DNA of 8,600 bases from CAYMDD01 sp964409675 (GCA_964409675.1 CAYPEF010000097.1:1-8600), one strand, 5' to 3'. Counted from the first letter of the stretch, positions 1-5,492 are shown. Made by a program: numbers and translations. The notes: generated from the letters alone by a model not told the origin.

Positions 1-143
1 TCGCCAATTTCCATTTAGGCCGCAGTAATGCCGGCGGCGACGCTATCGCGCTGGTGGAAGTGGATGAAACCATCACTGCTGATACGCTGGATAAAATCGC
101 CAAGCTGCCCAGCGTGAAGCAGGCGAAAGTGCTGCAGTTCTAA
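1..143 (+). CDS. serA: D-3-phosphoglycerate dehydrogenase, C-terminal end (partial)
   Basis: The window opens inside this gene; the readable frame begins at base 3 and gives 46 residues before TAA at 141-143. The peptide starts ANFHLGRSNAGGDAIALVEV and ends KQAKVLQF. This matches the final part of the C-terminal ACT regulatory domain of SerA: the family has a conserved 'LGR....G..A...V.VD' strand-loop, and then a helix and strand of the type 'L..L..V..AK.L.F'. SerA oxidises 3-phosphoglycerate to 3-phosphohydroxypyruvate, the first step of serine synthesis in the cytoplasm, and the ACT domain usually senses serine. The catalytic and NAD-binding domains lie outside the window, so the call rests on the tail alone. 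Another ACT-domain 2-hydroxyacid dehydrogenase cannot be fully excluded. Confidence 0.85.
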   Translation, partial: ANFHLGRSNAGGDAIALVEVDETITADTLDKIAKLPSVKQAKVLQF

Positions 144-148
144 TATTC

Positions 149-219
149 CCCTCTCCCTTCAGGAGAGAGAGGTGCATTTGCTTAGCACTTTAGTGCGTGA
201 GCTAAATACTGGGAGAGGG
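149..219. repeat. Palindromic element with CCCTCTCCC / GGGAGAGGG ends
   Basis: The arms CCCTCTCCC (149-157) and GGGAGAGGG (211-219) are exact reverse complements, 53 bases apart. Inside lie a second pair TTAGC (182-186) / GCTAA (201-205) and a competing one GCAC (185-188) / GTGC (193-196). Pyrimidine-rich ends of this kind are common in dispersed intergenic palindromes of proteobacteria, so it is likely one copy of a genome-wide repeat. Only one copy is in this window, so repetition is inferred. Confidence 0.6.
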
Positions 220-242
220 TGACAGCGGTACAATATTTCTCC

Positions 243-345
243 GTCTTCCTCGGCGATGCGTTAGCATCGACCTGGGACCCATATATCGGCTGGCGCAAGC
301 GGAGAGATGGGTCCCCGGACGGCCCTGCGGGCCGCCGAGGACGAC
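243..345. repeat. Cloverleaf-forming palindromic element (closing stem plus three hairpins)
   Basis: A 13-bp closing stem pairs 243-255 with 333-345 (one mismatch). It encloses GATGC-GTTA-GCATC (255-268), a long arm GGGACCCA (274-281) / TGGGTCCC (308-315), and CGGCCC-TGC-GGGCCG (320-334, perfect 6-bp stem). Base 255 and bases 333-334 are shared between the closing stem and the flanking hairpins, so pairing at the junction is approximate. The fold is possible in RNA from either strand and as a DNA cruciform. It has no anticodon arm and is not a tRNA. Alphaproteobacterial genomes carry dispersed palindromes with GGGACCC-type arms, so a mobile or repeated element is the likeliest origin. Confidence 0.65.
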
Positions 346-377
346 AGTGATTTATGAAGGGCCTTTCATCCCCACCA

Positions 378-435
378 AGATTTTCTAAAGCGCAATCGCT
401 TAAGAAAATCTGTCCTCACCCGCCAAGGGTGAGGA
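378..435. repeat. Tandem hairpin pair upstream of the GST gene
   Basis: The first hairpin has 15-base arms, 378-392 and 397-411, around loop CAAT; the arms are reverse complements with one mismatch. Two bases later comes a second perfect hairpin, TCCTCACCC (413-421), loop GCCAA, GGGTGAGGA (427-435). No T-run follows on the plus strand. The second ends 64 bases before the GST start codon, so the pair could lie in its 5' untranslated region or be another dispersed palindrome. Confidence 0.55.
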
Positions 436-499
436 GGTATAATTTCACATGGCAACTTAATGCACGGCGTGGCATTGTAAGCACTTACCGGGAAACGCT

Positions 500-1105
500 A
501 TGAAACTTTTTTATTCCCCCAACTCCCCCTACGCCCGCAAATGCCGGGTGATCATTATTGAGAAGGGGCTGGAGAAGCAGGTGGAGCTGGTAAGCGCCGA
601 TCCCTATTCCTCGCCGCTAGACTTGCTGGCCGTTAATCCGCTGTGCAAAATTCCCGCATTACTCACTGATCATGGCCTCGCGCTCTGCGACAGCCCGTTG
701 ATCTGTGAATATCTTGATACTCTGCCCAGTTCCGCCGCGCCACTTTTCCCGGCCAGCCGCACCGAACATTTCCCCGTGCTGGCCCTGGCCGCGCTGGCTG
801 ACGGCTTGCTGGATATCACGCTGGAGCTGCGCTATCATCAATTGCAGCCGCAGGAGAAACAATGGCCGGAGCGCATGCAGGCGCGCGAGCAGGCCATCCT
901 TCGCACGCTGGACAGCATCTCTCGCCATGCGCTGCCCGGCGATGAAATCCTCAATATAGGCACACTCACGCTTGCCTGCGCGCTGGCCTACCTGCATTTC
1001 CGCCAGCCGCACATCCAATGGGAACATGCTTATCCCGATCTCGACAGGTGGCTGGCGCATGTGCTGAAGCGCCCCTCCTTCCAGCAAACCATGCCGCCGG
1101 GTTGA
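500..1105 (+). CDS. Glutathione S-transferase, YibF-like
   Basis: This 201-residue cytosolic protein has the usual GST length and order. An N-terminal thioredoxin-like domain (about 1-77) begins MKLFYSPNSPYARKCRV and contains NPLCKIPAL, with the cis-proline at P52 that orients the glutathione backbone, and CDSPLICEYLD, whose D-S pair (64-65) normally grips the gamma-glutamyl group. The helical C-terminal domain carries LADGLLD near 99-105 and ends in the pattern 'L.RPSF..T.PP'. These features match the Escherichia coli YibF type better than other GST classes. The family conjugates or reduces with glutathione; the substrate is unknown. The start has GGGAA at 490-494, five bases upstream. The stop lies 3 bases before the next gene, suggesting a two-gene transcript. 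Family call firm, substrate not inferable. Confidence 0.9.
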   Translation: MKLFYSPNSPYARKCRVIIIEKGLEKQVELVSADPYSSPLDLLAVNPLCKIPALLTDHGLALCDSPLICEYLDTLPSSAAPLFPASRTEHFPVLALAALADGLLDITLELRYHQLQPQEKQWPERMQAREQAILRTLDSISRHALPGDEILNIGTLTLACALAYLHFRQPHIQWEHAYPDLDRWLAHVLKRPSFQQTMPPG

Positions 1106-1108
1106 GTA

Positions 1109-1378
1109 ATGCAGAAGATTATCTTCTCCGACATTAAACGCACCATCGCTGAGTTCCGCGCCGACACGCTCACCTTTGAGCGGCAGGAAGGAAGCCTCCT
1201 CATCAGTGCCGAAGGGGAGATGCTGGCGCAGGATACGCCCGCGCTGGAGGAAATCGCCTCCGGCAACCATGCCTGCTTCGTCACCGTGCTCAAAGGCGAG
1301 GAAACGGTGATCGACGGGCAGTTCAATGTTACCTTCTTCACCCTGGAAGCCAATACCGTCATAGTCGCTCTAGCCTAA
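1109..1378 (+). CDS. Unrecognised 89-residue protein coupled to GST
   Basis: I do not recognise this protein. It begins MQKIIFSDIKRTIAEFRADT and ends NTVIVALA; it is mixed alpha/beta in appearance, soluble, with no signal peptide or membrane segment. Alternation of hydrophobic residues in the second half (FVTVLKGEETVIDGQFNVTF) suggests beta strands. The start lies 3 bases after the GST stop (TGA GTA ATG) with no clear ribosome binding site, so translation is probably coupled to the GST gene. This close spacing and uninterrupted frame make it a real gene rather than a chance frame. No function is proposed. A hairpin follows it at 1400-1423. Confidence 0.65.
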   Translation: MQKIIFSDIKRTIAEFRADTLTFERQEGSLLISAEGEMLAQDTPALEEIASGNHACFVTVLKGEETVIDGQFNVTFFTLEANTVIVALA

Positions 1379-1399
1379 GGCATTTACCGCTTTTTTGCG

Positions 1400-1423
1400 C
1401 CGCAAGCGTGGACGCTCAGGCGG
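1400..1423 (+). terminator. Possible weak terminator hairpin after the 89-codon gene
   Basis: CCGC (1400-1403) pairs with GCGG (1420-1423), enclosing AGCGT-GG-ACGCT (1405-1416). The following bases ATTCTTT are only partly T-rich, and a clean T-run lies before the hairpin rather than after it. It separates the GST pair from the small-protein operon and may end transcription weakly. Confidence 0.35.
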
Positions 1424-1471
1424 ATTCTTTATGAAAGGCCGGATAGACTCATTCGTAACAGGGAGATCTAT

Positions 1472-1609
1472 ATGCCAGATGACGAAAAAACCCAAAATGC
1501 CAAGAATACCGACTGGATAGCCCCGGACAAAATGCCCGGCGCCAAGCCGTCCGATTATCCGTCGCAGACTATGAAAGGAACCCATCATGGGAATCAGCAA
1601 AAACATTGA
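1472..1609 (+). CDS. Small hydrophilic protein, 45 residues, NTDWIAP motif
   Basis: This short frame starts MPDDEKTQNAKNTDWIAPDK and ends GNQQKH. A good Shine-Dalgarno GGGAG (1461-1465) stands six bases before the ATG, which is why I accept a gene this small. It is strongly hydrophilic, rich in Asp, Lys, Asn and Pro, and probably disordered. The segment KNTDWIAPDKMPG (residues 11-23) resembles QNTDYIAPVDATV at the start of the next gene, so the two may be related. Its last 23 bases overlap that gene in another frame. It opens an operon of three tiny genes and a CBS-domain gene. Function unknown; a stress-related role is only a guess. A competing 29-codon frame from ATG 1432 lacks a binding site. 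Confidence 0.6.
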   Translation: MPDDEKTQNAKNTDWIAPDKMPGAKPSDYPSQTMKGTHHGNQQKH

Positions 1610-1844
1610 TGCCAATTCGCAGAACACCGATTACATCGCGCCCGTGGACGCCACCGTCAACCAGCGCTACGGCAGCCGACAGAACGCCTACGAAATGGGA
1701 TTCTCCTCTGCCAGTGGCGTGCGCAGCGAAACCTTCGAATCGCTCGGCGCGGTAAAGCATCCTGAAACGCGTGACCACGCGCTGGAGGAAAAGGAGCCGG
1801 AAAATATCGCCGAAGAAAACGCCGGACTGGCGGAGGCATTATGA
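1587..1844 (+). CDS. Small acidic hydrophilic protein, 85 residues, NTDYIAP motif
   Basis: The protein starts MGISKNIDANSQNTDYIAPV and ends ENAGLAEAL. AAAGGA (1574-1579) lies seven bases before the ATG, a convincing ribosome binding site. It has no hydrophobic segment or signal peptide. The C-terminal third is Glu-rich (about 66-85) and could form an amphipathic helix. Residues 12-19 (QNTDYIAP) parallel the upstream 45-residue protein. It overlaps that gene at its start and overlaps the next gene by ATGA at its stop, so all three are probably translated together. I do not recognise the family and propose no function. Confidence 0.7.
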   Translation: MGISKNIDANSQNTDYIAPVDATVNQRYGSRQNAYEMGFSSASGVRSETFESLGAVKHPETRDHALEEKEPENIAEENAGLAEAL

Positions 1845-1993
1845 GCGAGCATGGTTCATTGACGAAAAACCCTGCCGCGGGCACGCCCGGCGAAGCGGAC
1901 AACCGCACCATCGTGCCGCCGAAAAACCCGGTGCTACGCGACCCGCGCAGCACCGATATTTCCGAGCATCCGGAAGACCAGAACGGCGGCTAA
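1841..1993 (+). CDS. Small proline-rich hydrophilic protein, 50 residues
   Basis: The ATG overlaps the stop of the previous gene as ATGA (1841-1844), a classic translational coupling arrangement. The product starts MSEHGSLTKNPAAGTPGEAD, contains NRTIVPPKNPVLRDPRSTDI, and ends SEHPEDQNGG. It is rich in Pro, Asp, Asn and Gly, with no hydrophobic stretch, so it is probably disordered. The downstream CBS gene starts 17 bases after its stop. It is supported mainly by the overlap and by filling the space between two better supported genes. The long plus-strand frame reading through this stretch in front of the CBS gene is rejected because it would overlap three small genes. Function unknown. Confidence 0.6.
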   Translation: MSEHGSLTKNPAAGTPGEADNRTIVPPKNPVLRDPRSTDISEHPEDQNGG

Positions 1994-2010
1994 GAAAAGG
2001 AGAGGGGAGT

Positions 2011-2424
2011 ATGGAAGTTGCGAAGCTGATGACGCCGTATCCGCATGTTATCGATGCCGCCGCCAGCATACAGGATGCAGCACTGATCATGCGCGACCTG
2101 AATATCGGCATCCTGCCGGTCAGCCGCGGTGATGAAATTATCGGCATGGTAACGGACCGGGATATTACCGTCCGCGCCACCGCTGAAGGGTTGGATACAT
2201 TCAAAACCCCCGTTAGCCGCATTATGACCCCGGAACTGTTCTGCTGCATGGTCGATGAGGACATTCGCGATGCCTCTACCCGTATGCTGGAGCGCCATGT
2301 TGGGCGGCTGCTGGTGGTGGATGATAAAAAGCGCGTTACCGGCATCATTTCGCTTGGCTGCATCACTGCCTATCTTGGTGGGCCGGAGCTAGTGAAATAC
2401 GGGCCAATGTGTGATTTTGCGTAA
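2011..2424 (+). CDS. Two-CBS-domain protein
   Basis: This 137-residue protein consists of a CBS-domain pair and nothing else. CBS1 covers about 1-58 (starting MEVAKLMTPYPHVIDAAASI, with GMVTDRDITVR at 45-55, the family's 'G.VTDRDI..R' signature). CBS2 covers about 68-124 (VSRIMTPE, then GRLLVVDDKKRVTGIISLGCI). Such pairs form Bateman modules that bind adenine nucleotides or related ligands and often act as stress-linked regulators, but the ligand and partner are unknown here. I chose ATG 2011 because a strong purine-rich site (AAAAGGAGAGGGG, 1995-2007) precedes it and the protein begins exactly where CBS domains usually begin. It is the last gene of the small-protein operon. In CBS2 a Cys stands where the usual 'SLGDI' has Asp. 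Confidence 0.88.
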   Translation: MEVAKLMTPYPHVIDAAASIQDAALIMRDLNIGILPVSRGDEIIGMVTDRDITVRATAEGLDTFKTPVSRIMTPELFCCMVDEDIRDASTRMLERHVGRLLVVDDKKRVTGIISLGCITAYLGGPELVKYGPMCDFA

Positions 2425-2498
2425 GAGACATATTAATATTTAGCTACTTTCTTCATTTTGCTATATCCTCCCGTTAGTGAATCATTAGCGTGGGGCGT

Positions 2499-3599
2499 AT
2501 GAGAGCGGAACATCCCGATTCATGGGTCAGGCGTGTTGGCGTGGCAGGTATTGCCGCTTTGGCATTGACGGCGAGGGTAGGCGAGAGCGATCCGAATGCG
2601 ACGGTTGCAGAAGCGCCCGCTACTGTAACCAAGTCAACACCGGCTGCCTATGCCCTGCCCAAAGCAACGCTGGTGCTGGGAGGCGGTGGGATGGGCGGAA
2701 ACCCATTTATGCAAAATCCGGAAGGGATGCAGGCGCAGCAACTATCCGCAATTGTCGATCCGGGAGGCATCTTCAGTCGGATGATTTCAATGAGCCGGAA
2801 CCATAATATTAATGTTTTGTGCATCACCAGCGCTTCCCTGAAAAATCAGATGAAAAATGCTGAAGATCTGAAAAGCCAGTTTGCCACTTTGGAATCATTG
2901 ACAGGTAAGAAAATTACGCTCAATTATTTTGCGCACAATTCAGCGCCCTCGGCGCAGGAGGATAAGGCGCTTGCATCTAAAATCGCTGAAGCTGACGTTA
3001 TTTATTTAGGCGGAGGCGATCAGGAAAATTTGACGCGCTATTATCAGGGCAGCCGTATATATGCCGCATTAAAGGCGAAGCTTGATGAGCCGGGGTGCGT
3101 CATTGGCGGCAATTCGGCCGGGTCAATGGTATTTTCATCGATCATGCTGAATGGGGTGGAGCCGGAAACCCGCAATCCGCTTATGATCCGCGGTTTCGAC
3201 TTTCTGCCATTTATTATCGATACGCATGTAATCCAGCGCAATCGTTATGAGCGCATGTGCCGTGCGCAGAAAGCGCACCCTGATTCAAAAATCAGCGTAC
3301 TCGGTCTCGATGAAGAAACCTATGCGGTGATAAAAGACGGTATTATGAGCTTTCATGGCAAAGGCCATGCAACCATTATCTCACCGCAGCGGCTGCATGA
3401 TGTAGAGGCTGCGCTGGCAACACGGCATTGTGACTGCGCCCAGCTGGTTAAAGACAAAATGCAAGCTAGCGGATTGCACGGCTACCAGATGCAGGCGGGT
3501 GATAGCGTTAATCTGTATACGCTTGGTGCACTTGCTGGCATGCAGATAATGCCTCCTGCCATCACTGAAGCGCCGAGCACAGCGCAAGGAAGGCGCTAA
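2499..3599 (+). CDS. Peptidase S51 / cyanophycinase-like protein, probably exported
   Basis: Numbering is from ATG 2499 (366 residues); GTG 2490 would add three, and neither start has a clear binding site. Residues about 12-27 (VRRVGVAGIAALALTARV) look like a weak export signal with a twin arginine, then a Thr/Ala/Pro linker. The S51 domain runs from about 55: ATLVLGGGGMGGNP, IYLGGGDQENL (168-178), the nucleophile motif GGNSAGSM with Ser206, DTHVIQRNRYERM with His243, and LGLDEET near 268-274. These follow the order of cyanophycinases, which cut cyanophycin (multi-L-arginyl-poly-aspartate) to beta-Asp-Arg; some relatives are secreted. Other S51 members act on isoaspartyl peptides, so the substrate is open. 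No cyanophycin synthetase is visible. It converges on the next gene with overlapping stops. Confidence 0.85.
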   Translation: MRAEHPDSWVRRVGVAGIAALALTARVGESDPNATVAEAPATVTKSTPAAYALPKATLVLGGGGMGGNPFMQNPEGMQAQQLSAIVDPGGIFSRMISMSRNHNINVLCITSASLKNQMKNAEDLKSQFATLESLTGKKITLNYFAHNSAPSAQEDKALASKIAEADVIYLGGGDQENLTRYYQGSRIYAALKAKLDEPGCVIGGNSAGSMVFSSIMLNGVEPETRNPLMIRGFDFLPFIIDTHVIQRNRYERMCRAQKAHPDSKISVLGLDEETYAVIKDGIMSFHGKGHATIISPQRLHDVEAALATRHCDCAQLVKDKMQASGLHGYQMQAGDSVNLYTLGALAGMQIMPPAITEAPSTAQGRR

Positions 3600-4648
3600 G
3601 GAAATCTCTGGCCACGGCTGCCGCGATGGGCAGGCGTATCGGCAGGGCGTCCGGGCGTGTGCGCGGGCAATCCATGTGCGGACGTATTATTAGCAGGTGA
3701 CCATAGCGCATTAATGTCACCGGCAAATTTCTTCAGCGCTTCGGTCATATCGGCAACATTGTCTTTTTGTCCAACCACGCCCAAGATTGCCTTTAAATTA
3801 ACTCTTCCGCCCGTTTCCTGATTAAAATCGCTTATCGCTTGCCTTAAGCGCGCAGCGTCCTCTTGGTTTAACTTGCGCTCAGCAATTATGCTCTCGGCCG
3901 CATCAGCAGGCTGCGCGGGCGTATGAGTCCGGTGCATGCCAGGCAGCAGCGGCGCGTTTTCTTTGGGTGAGGAAGGGCCGGATAGATCAAAGCCGTTAAA
4001 TCCTCTGGTTTCTTTCATATCCTGCACTGGAAGTCGCGGCAGCGAAGCGGCTACCCGGGTTTTTATGTCAACCGCTCTGTGCGTTGACTGGTCAATCGCA
4101 TCTGAGAGTTGCGCGGCTGTTTCATGGGTAAGCGGCTCTTTTCCCCGCAACAGGCGGCTAATTTCCGGGTCAGTGATATTTAATCCGTGCATCTGGCGGT
4201 GAGCGCTTTGATATGCGTTGATACTGCCGATCAGTTCTTTTCTCGTGGCGGCATCCAGTGCTTTTGTACGTGCGGCAAAACTTTCATCCAGGCTGCTTTG
4301 CTTCATTTGCTCAGGCCGAGCCATTTGAGCCGGGATGGCCTCGGCCTGGTCGGCAGGGGATAATTCCTGGTACAGCACCGTTGCCAGCAAGGTTAGGGCA
4401 TCATAGGGAAGGTCATTATCGCTTTTCAAGCGCGGAGTATTTTTCCGGTTTCGAATAAAACGTGCAGGTTGATCAATTCCCGGATGTTTATTCCCGAAAT
4501 TGTCTCTATAGAACTCGTCGCGATCCGGTACCACAATAGGGGGTGTATGCTCTTGCGTTCTCGGCCCGGGCTGCCCGCCAAAACCCGCTCTTTGGTTTAA
4601 TTGCCGGGTTTGCCGGGGTTTATCATCGTCGCTCACGAACTGCCTCAT
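3596..4648 (-). CDS. Unrecognised 350-residue hydrophilic protein with possible HTH-like segments
   Basis: I do not recognise this protein. It starts MRQFVSDDDKPRQTRQLNQR. Residues 1-75 are Pro/Arg/Gln-rich and probably disordered; 80-200 look helical; 205-250 are a Pro/Gly linker; 250-315 are helical again; 316-350 are a Pro/Ala/His/Arg-rich tail ending HRGSRGQRFP. There is no signal peptide or membrane segment. Residues 157-186, containing DPEISRLLRGKEPLTHETAA, resemble the recognition-helix region of XRE-type HTH domains ('..S..L.G..pls.e.a..l..al'), and 267-312 has a similar spacing pattern; both are weak matches by eye. The stop TAG (3596-3598 on the complement) overlaps the stop of the S51 gene. 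TATAAT lies upstream at 4671-4666. The long open frame supports a real gene; a secreted effector or a DNA-binding protein are both possible. Confidence 0.7.
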   Translation of the reverse strand: MRQFVSDDDKPRQTRQLNQRAGFGGQPGPRTQEHTPPIVVPDRDEFYRDNFGNKHPGIDQPARFIRNRKNTPRLKSDNDLPYDALTLLATVLYQELSPADQAEAIPAQMARPEQMKQSSLDESFAARTKALDAATRKELIGSINAYQSAHRQMHGLNITDPEISRLLRGKEPLTHETAAQLSDAIDQSTHRAVDIKTRVAASLPRLPVQDMKETRGFNGFDLSGPSSPKENAPLLPGMHRTHTPAQPADAAESIIAERKLNQEDAARLRQAISDFNQETGGRVNLKAILGVVGQKDNVADMTEALKKFAGDINALWSPANNTSAHGLPAHTPGRPADTPAHRGSRGQRFP

Positions 4649-4665
4649 AATCCGATCATGCCTTG

Positions 4666-4671
4666 ATTATA
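4666..4671 (-). promoter_or_regulatory. Possible -10 box for the 350-residue gene
   Basis: On the minus strand an exact TATAAT lies 17 bases before the ATG at 4648. No good -35 box stands at the proper distance (TGGTTC is the nearest hexamer), so this is a weak call. Confidence 0.35.
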
Positions 4672-4750
4672 CGGTAAATGCCCGGCCAGAACCATGAAGA
4701 TTTCATTACATTTAACGCTGAAGCGCTCTGCAATACGCTTATTTTACCGT
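4671..4750. repeat. Inverted repeat ACGGTAAA ... TTTACCGT between divergent genes
   Basis: Exact 8-base arms at 4671-4678 and 4743-4750 flank a 64-base spacer in the divergent intergenic region. One arm abuts the TATAAT of the minus-strand gene. It could be a pair of operator half-sites or chance. Confidence 0.35.
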
Positions 4751-4834
4751 TTCCTTAGAGCATATTAGCCTGCGCCGCATGGTAATTTAAACTTCAAGCG
4801 CAGATAGTGAATGCTCATTCTCAATGAGGAATCC

Positions 4835-5443
4835 ATGCATTTCACCGGTAAACAGTCCATTTACAATCAATATCCATACGCAGACCCCTATATGCGCCAG
4901 AAAAAGCAATCCAGCTTTAAAACCATGCTCTTAATTAGCGTTCTGGCGATTCTGGCGGGGTATGCATCCCGCCCTTCCCATGCCGCCACCACCGGCAGCC
5001 AGGCGAATGGCAACATCGCCAGTGGTTCGCGCACCTACGGCACCGGCAGCGGCTATACCACCGGAACCACCACCGGTTCCACCAACGCCGACCAGGGCCA
5101 AACCGGCGGCATGCGTGAGAAGAATAGCGCTTTTTCCAATCAAAGCGCTTTCAGCAACAGCGTTTCGGCACAGAACCCCAGCGGTGGGGTGAGGGAGCAG
5201 GGGGGTACGTCTGATACCGGCACAACCGGTGGCACTGCTTCCGGAACCGGAAGCGCCAGCTCGGGTACCGGTTCTGCTACAGGCGGTTACGGCAGCAGCA
5301 CCGTCAGCGGCAACACTAACACCAACACTGGCATTGGCGTCGGCACGGCAAGCGGCATCGGAGCCACCACTGGCCGTTCTGCCGCCGGATCCGTTGGCAC
5401 AGCTTCGCCCAGCGCCGGTTTCGCCAGCGGCGCAATGCGCTGA
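4835..5443 (+). CDS. Secreted Gly/Ser/Thr-rich low-complexity protein
   Basis: The start is placed at ATG 4835 because GAGGA (4826-4830) lies four bases upstream; ATG 4811 lacks a site. The product has 202 residues. Residues 20-30 are basic (MRQKKQSSFKT), 31-43 hydrophobic (MLLISVLAILAGY), and SHA at 48-50 fits signal peptidase I cleavage before ATTGSQ. A start at M20 would give a more typical signal peptide but has no binding site. The mature part is almost wholly Gly, Ser, Thr, Ala and Asn, broken by two similar spots, GGMREKNSAFSNQ (near 91-103) and GGVREQGG. Such proteins are often surface or matrix components, but no family is recognised. A strong terminator follows directly, and the gene appears monocistronic. 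Confidence 0.75.
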   Translation: MHFTGKQSIYNQYPYADPYMRQKKQSSFKTMLLISVLAILAGYASRPSHAATTGSQANGNIASGSRTYGTGSGYTTGTTTGSTNADQGQTGGMREKNSAFSNQSAFSNSVSAQNPSGGVREQGGTSDTGTTGGTASGTGSASSGTGSATGGYGSSTVSGNTNTNTGIGVGTASGIGATTGRSAAGSVGTASPSAGFASGAMR

Positions 5444-5458
5444 ACTGATGCCAGTCCA

Positions 5459-5492
5459 TAATCCCCGCCCTTGCGCGGAGATTATATTTTTT
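5459..5492 (+). terminator. Intrinsic terminator of the Gly/Ser/Thr-rich gene
   Basis: Ten-base arms TAATCCCCGC (5459-5468) and GCGGAGATTA (5475-5484) pair with one mismatch around loop CCTTGC and are followed by TATTTTTT (5485-5492). It begins 16 bases after the stop codon. Confidence 0.85.

Larger units (their letters stand above)
144..499. other. 356-base gene-free gap built mostly of palindromic elements
   Basis: No coding frame is supported here. About 230 of the 356 bases belong to three separate dyad-symmetric elements, listed individually, placed one after another between serA and the GST gene. The rest is a short leader before the GST start. The first element begins 5 bases after the serA stop and could act as its transcription terminator or mRNA 3' end, although no T-run follows it. 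Confidence 0.7.

Noticed and set aside
243..345. Cloverleaf element as a tRNA or tmRNA
   Set aside because: No anticodon loop, T-loop or acceptor end with CCA can be placed; only the overall shape resembles a tRNA.
144..499. CRISPR array or toxin-antitoxin locus in the repeat-rich gap
   Set aside because: The repeats are inverted and differ from one another, with no regularly spaced direct repeats and no coding frame.
1432..1521. A 29-codon frame beginning MKGRIDSFVTGRS before the small-protein operon
   Set aside because: No Shine-Dalgarno sequence, and it overlaps the better supported start at 1472.
1771..2010. An 80-codon N-terminal extension of the CBS protein
   Set aside because: It runs over two small genes with better starts, is basic and low in conserved character, and a strong ribosome binding site precedes ATG 2011 where CBS domains normally begin.
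2430..2439. Perfect palindrome ATATTAATAT after the CBS gene as a terminator or operator
   Set aside because: The AT-only stem is too weak for a terminator, has no T-run, and is likely by chance in AT-rich spacer.
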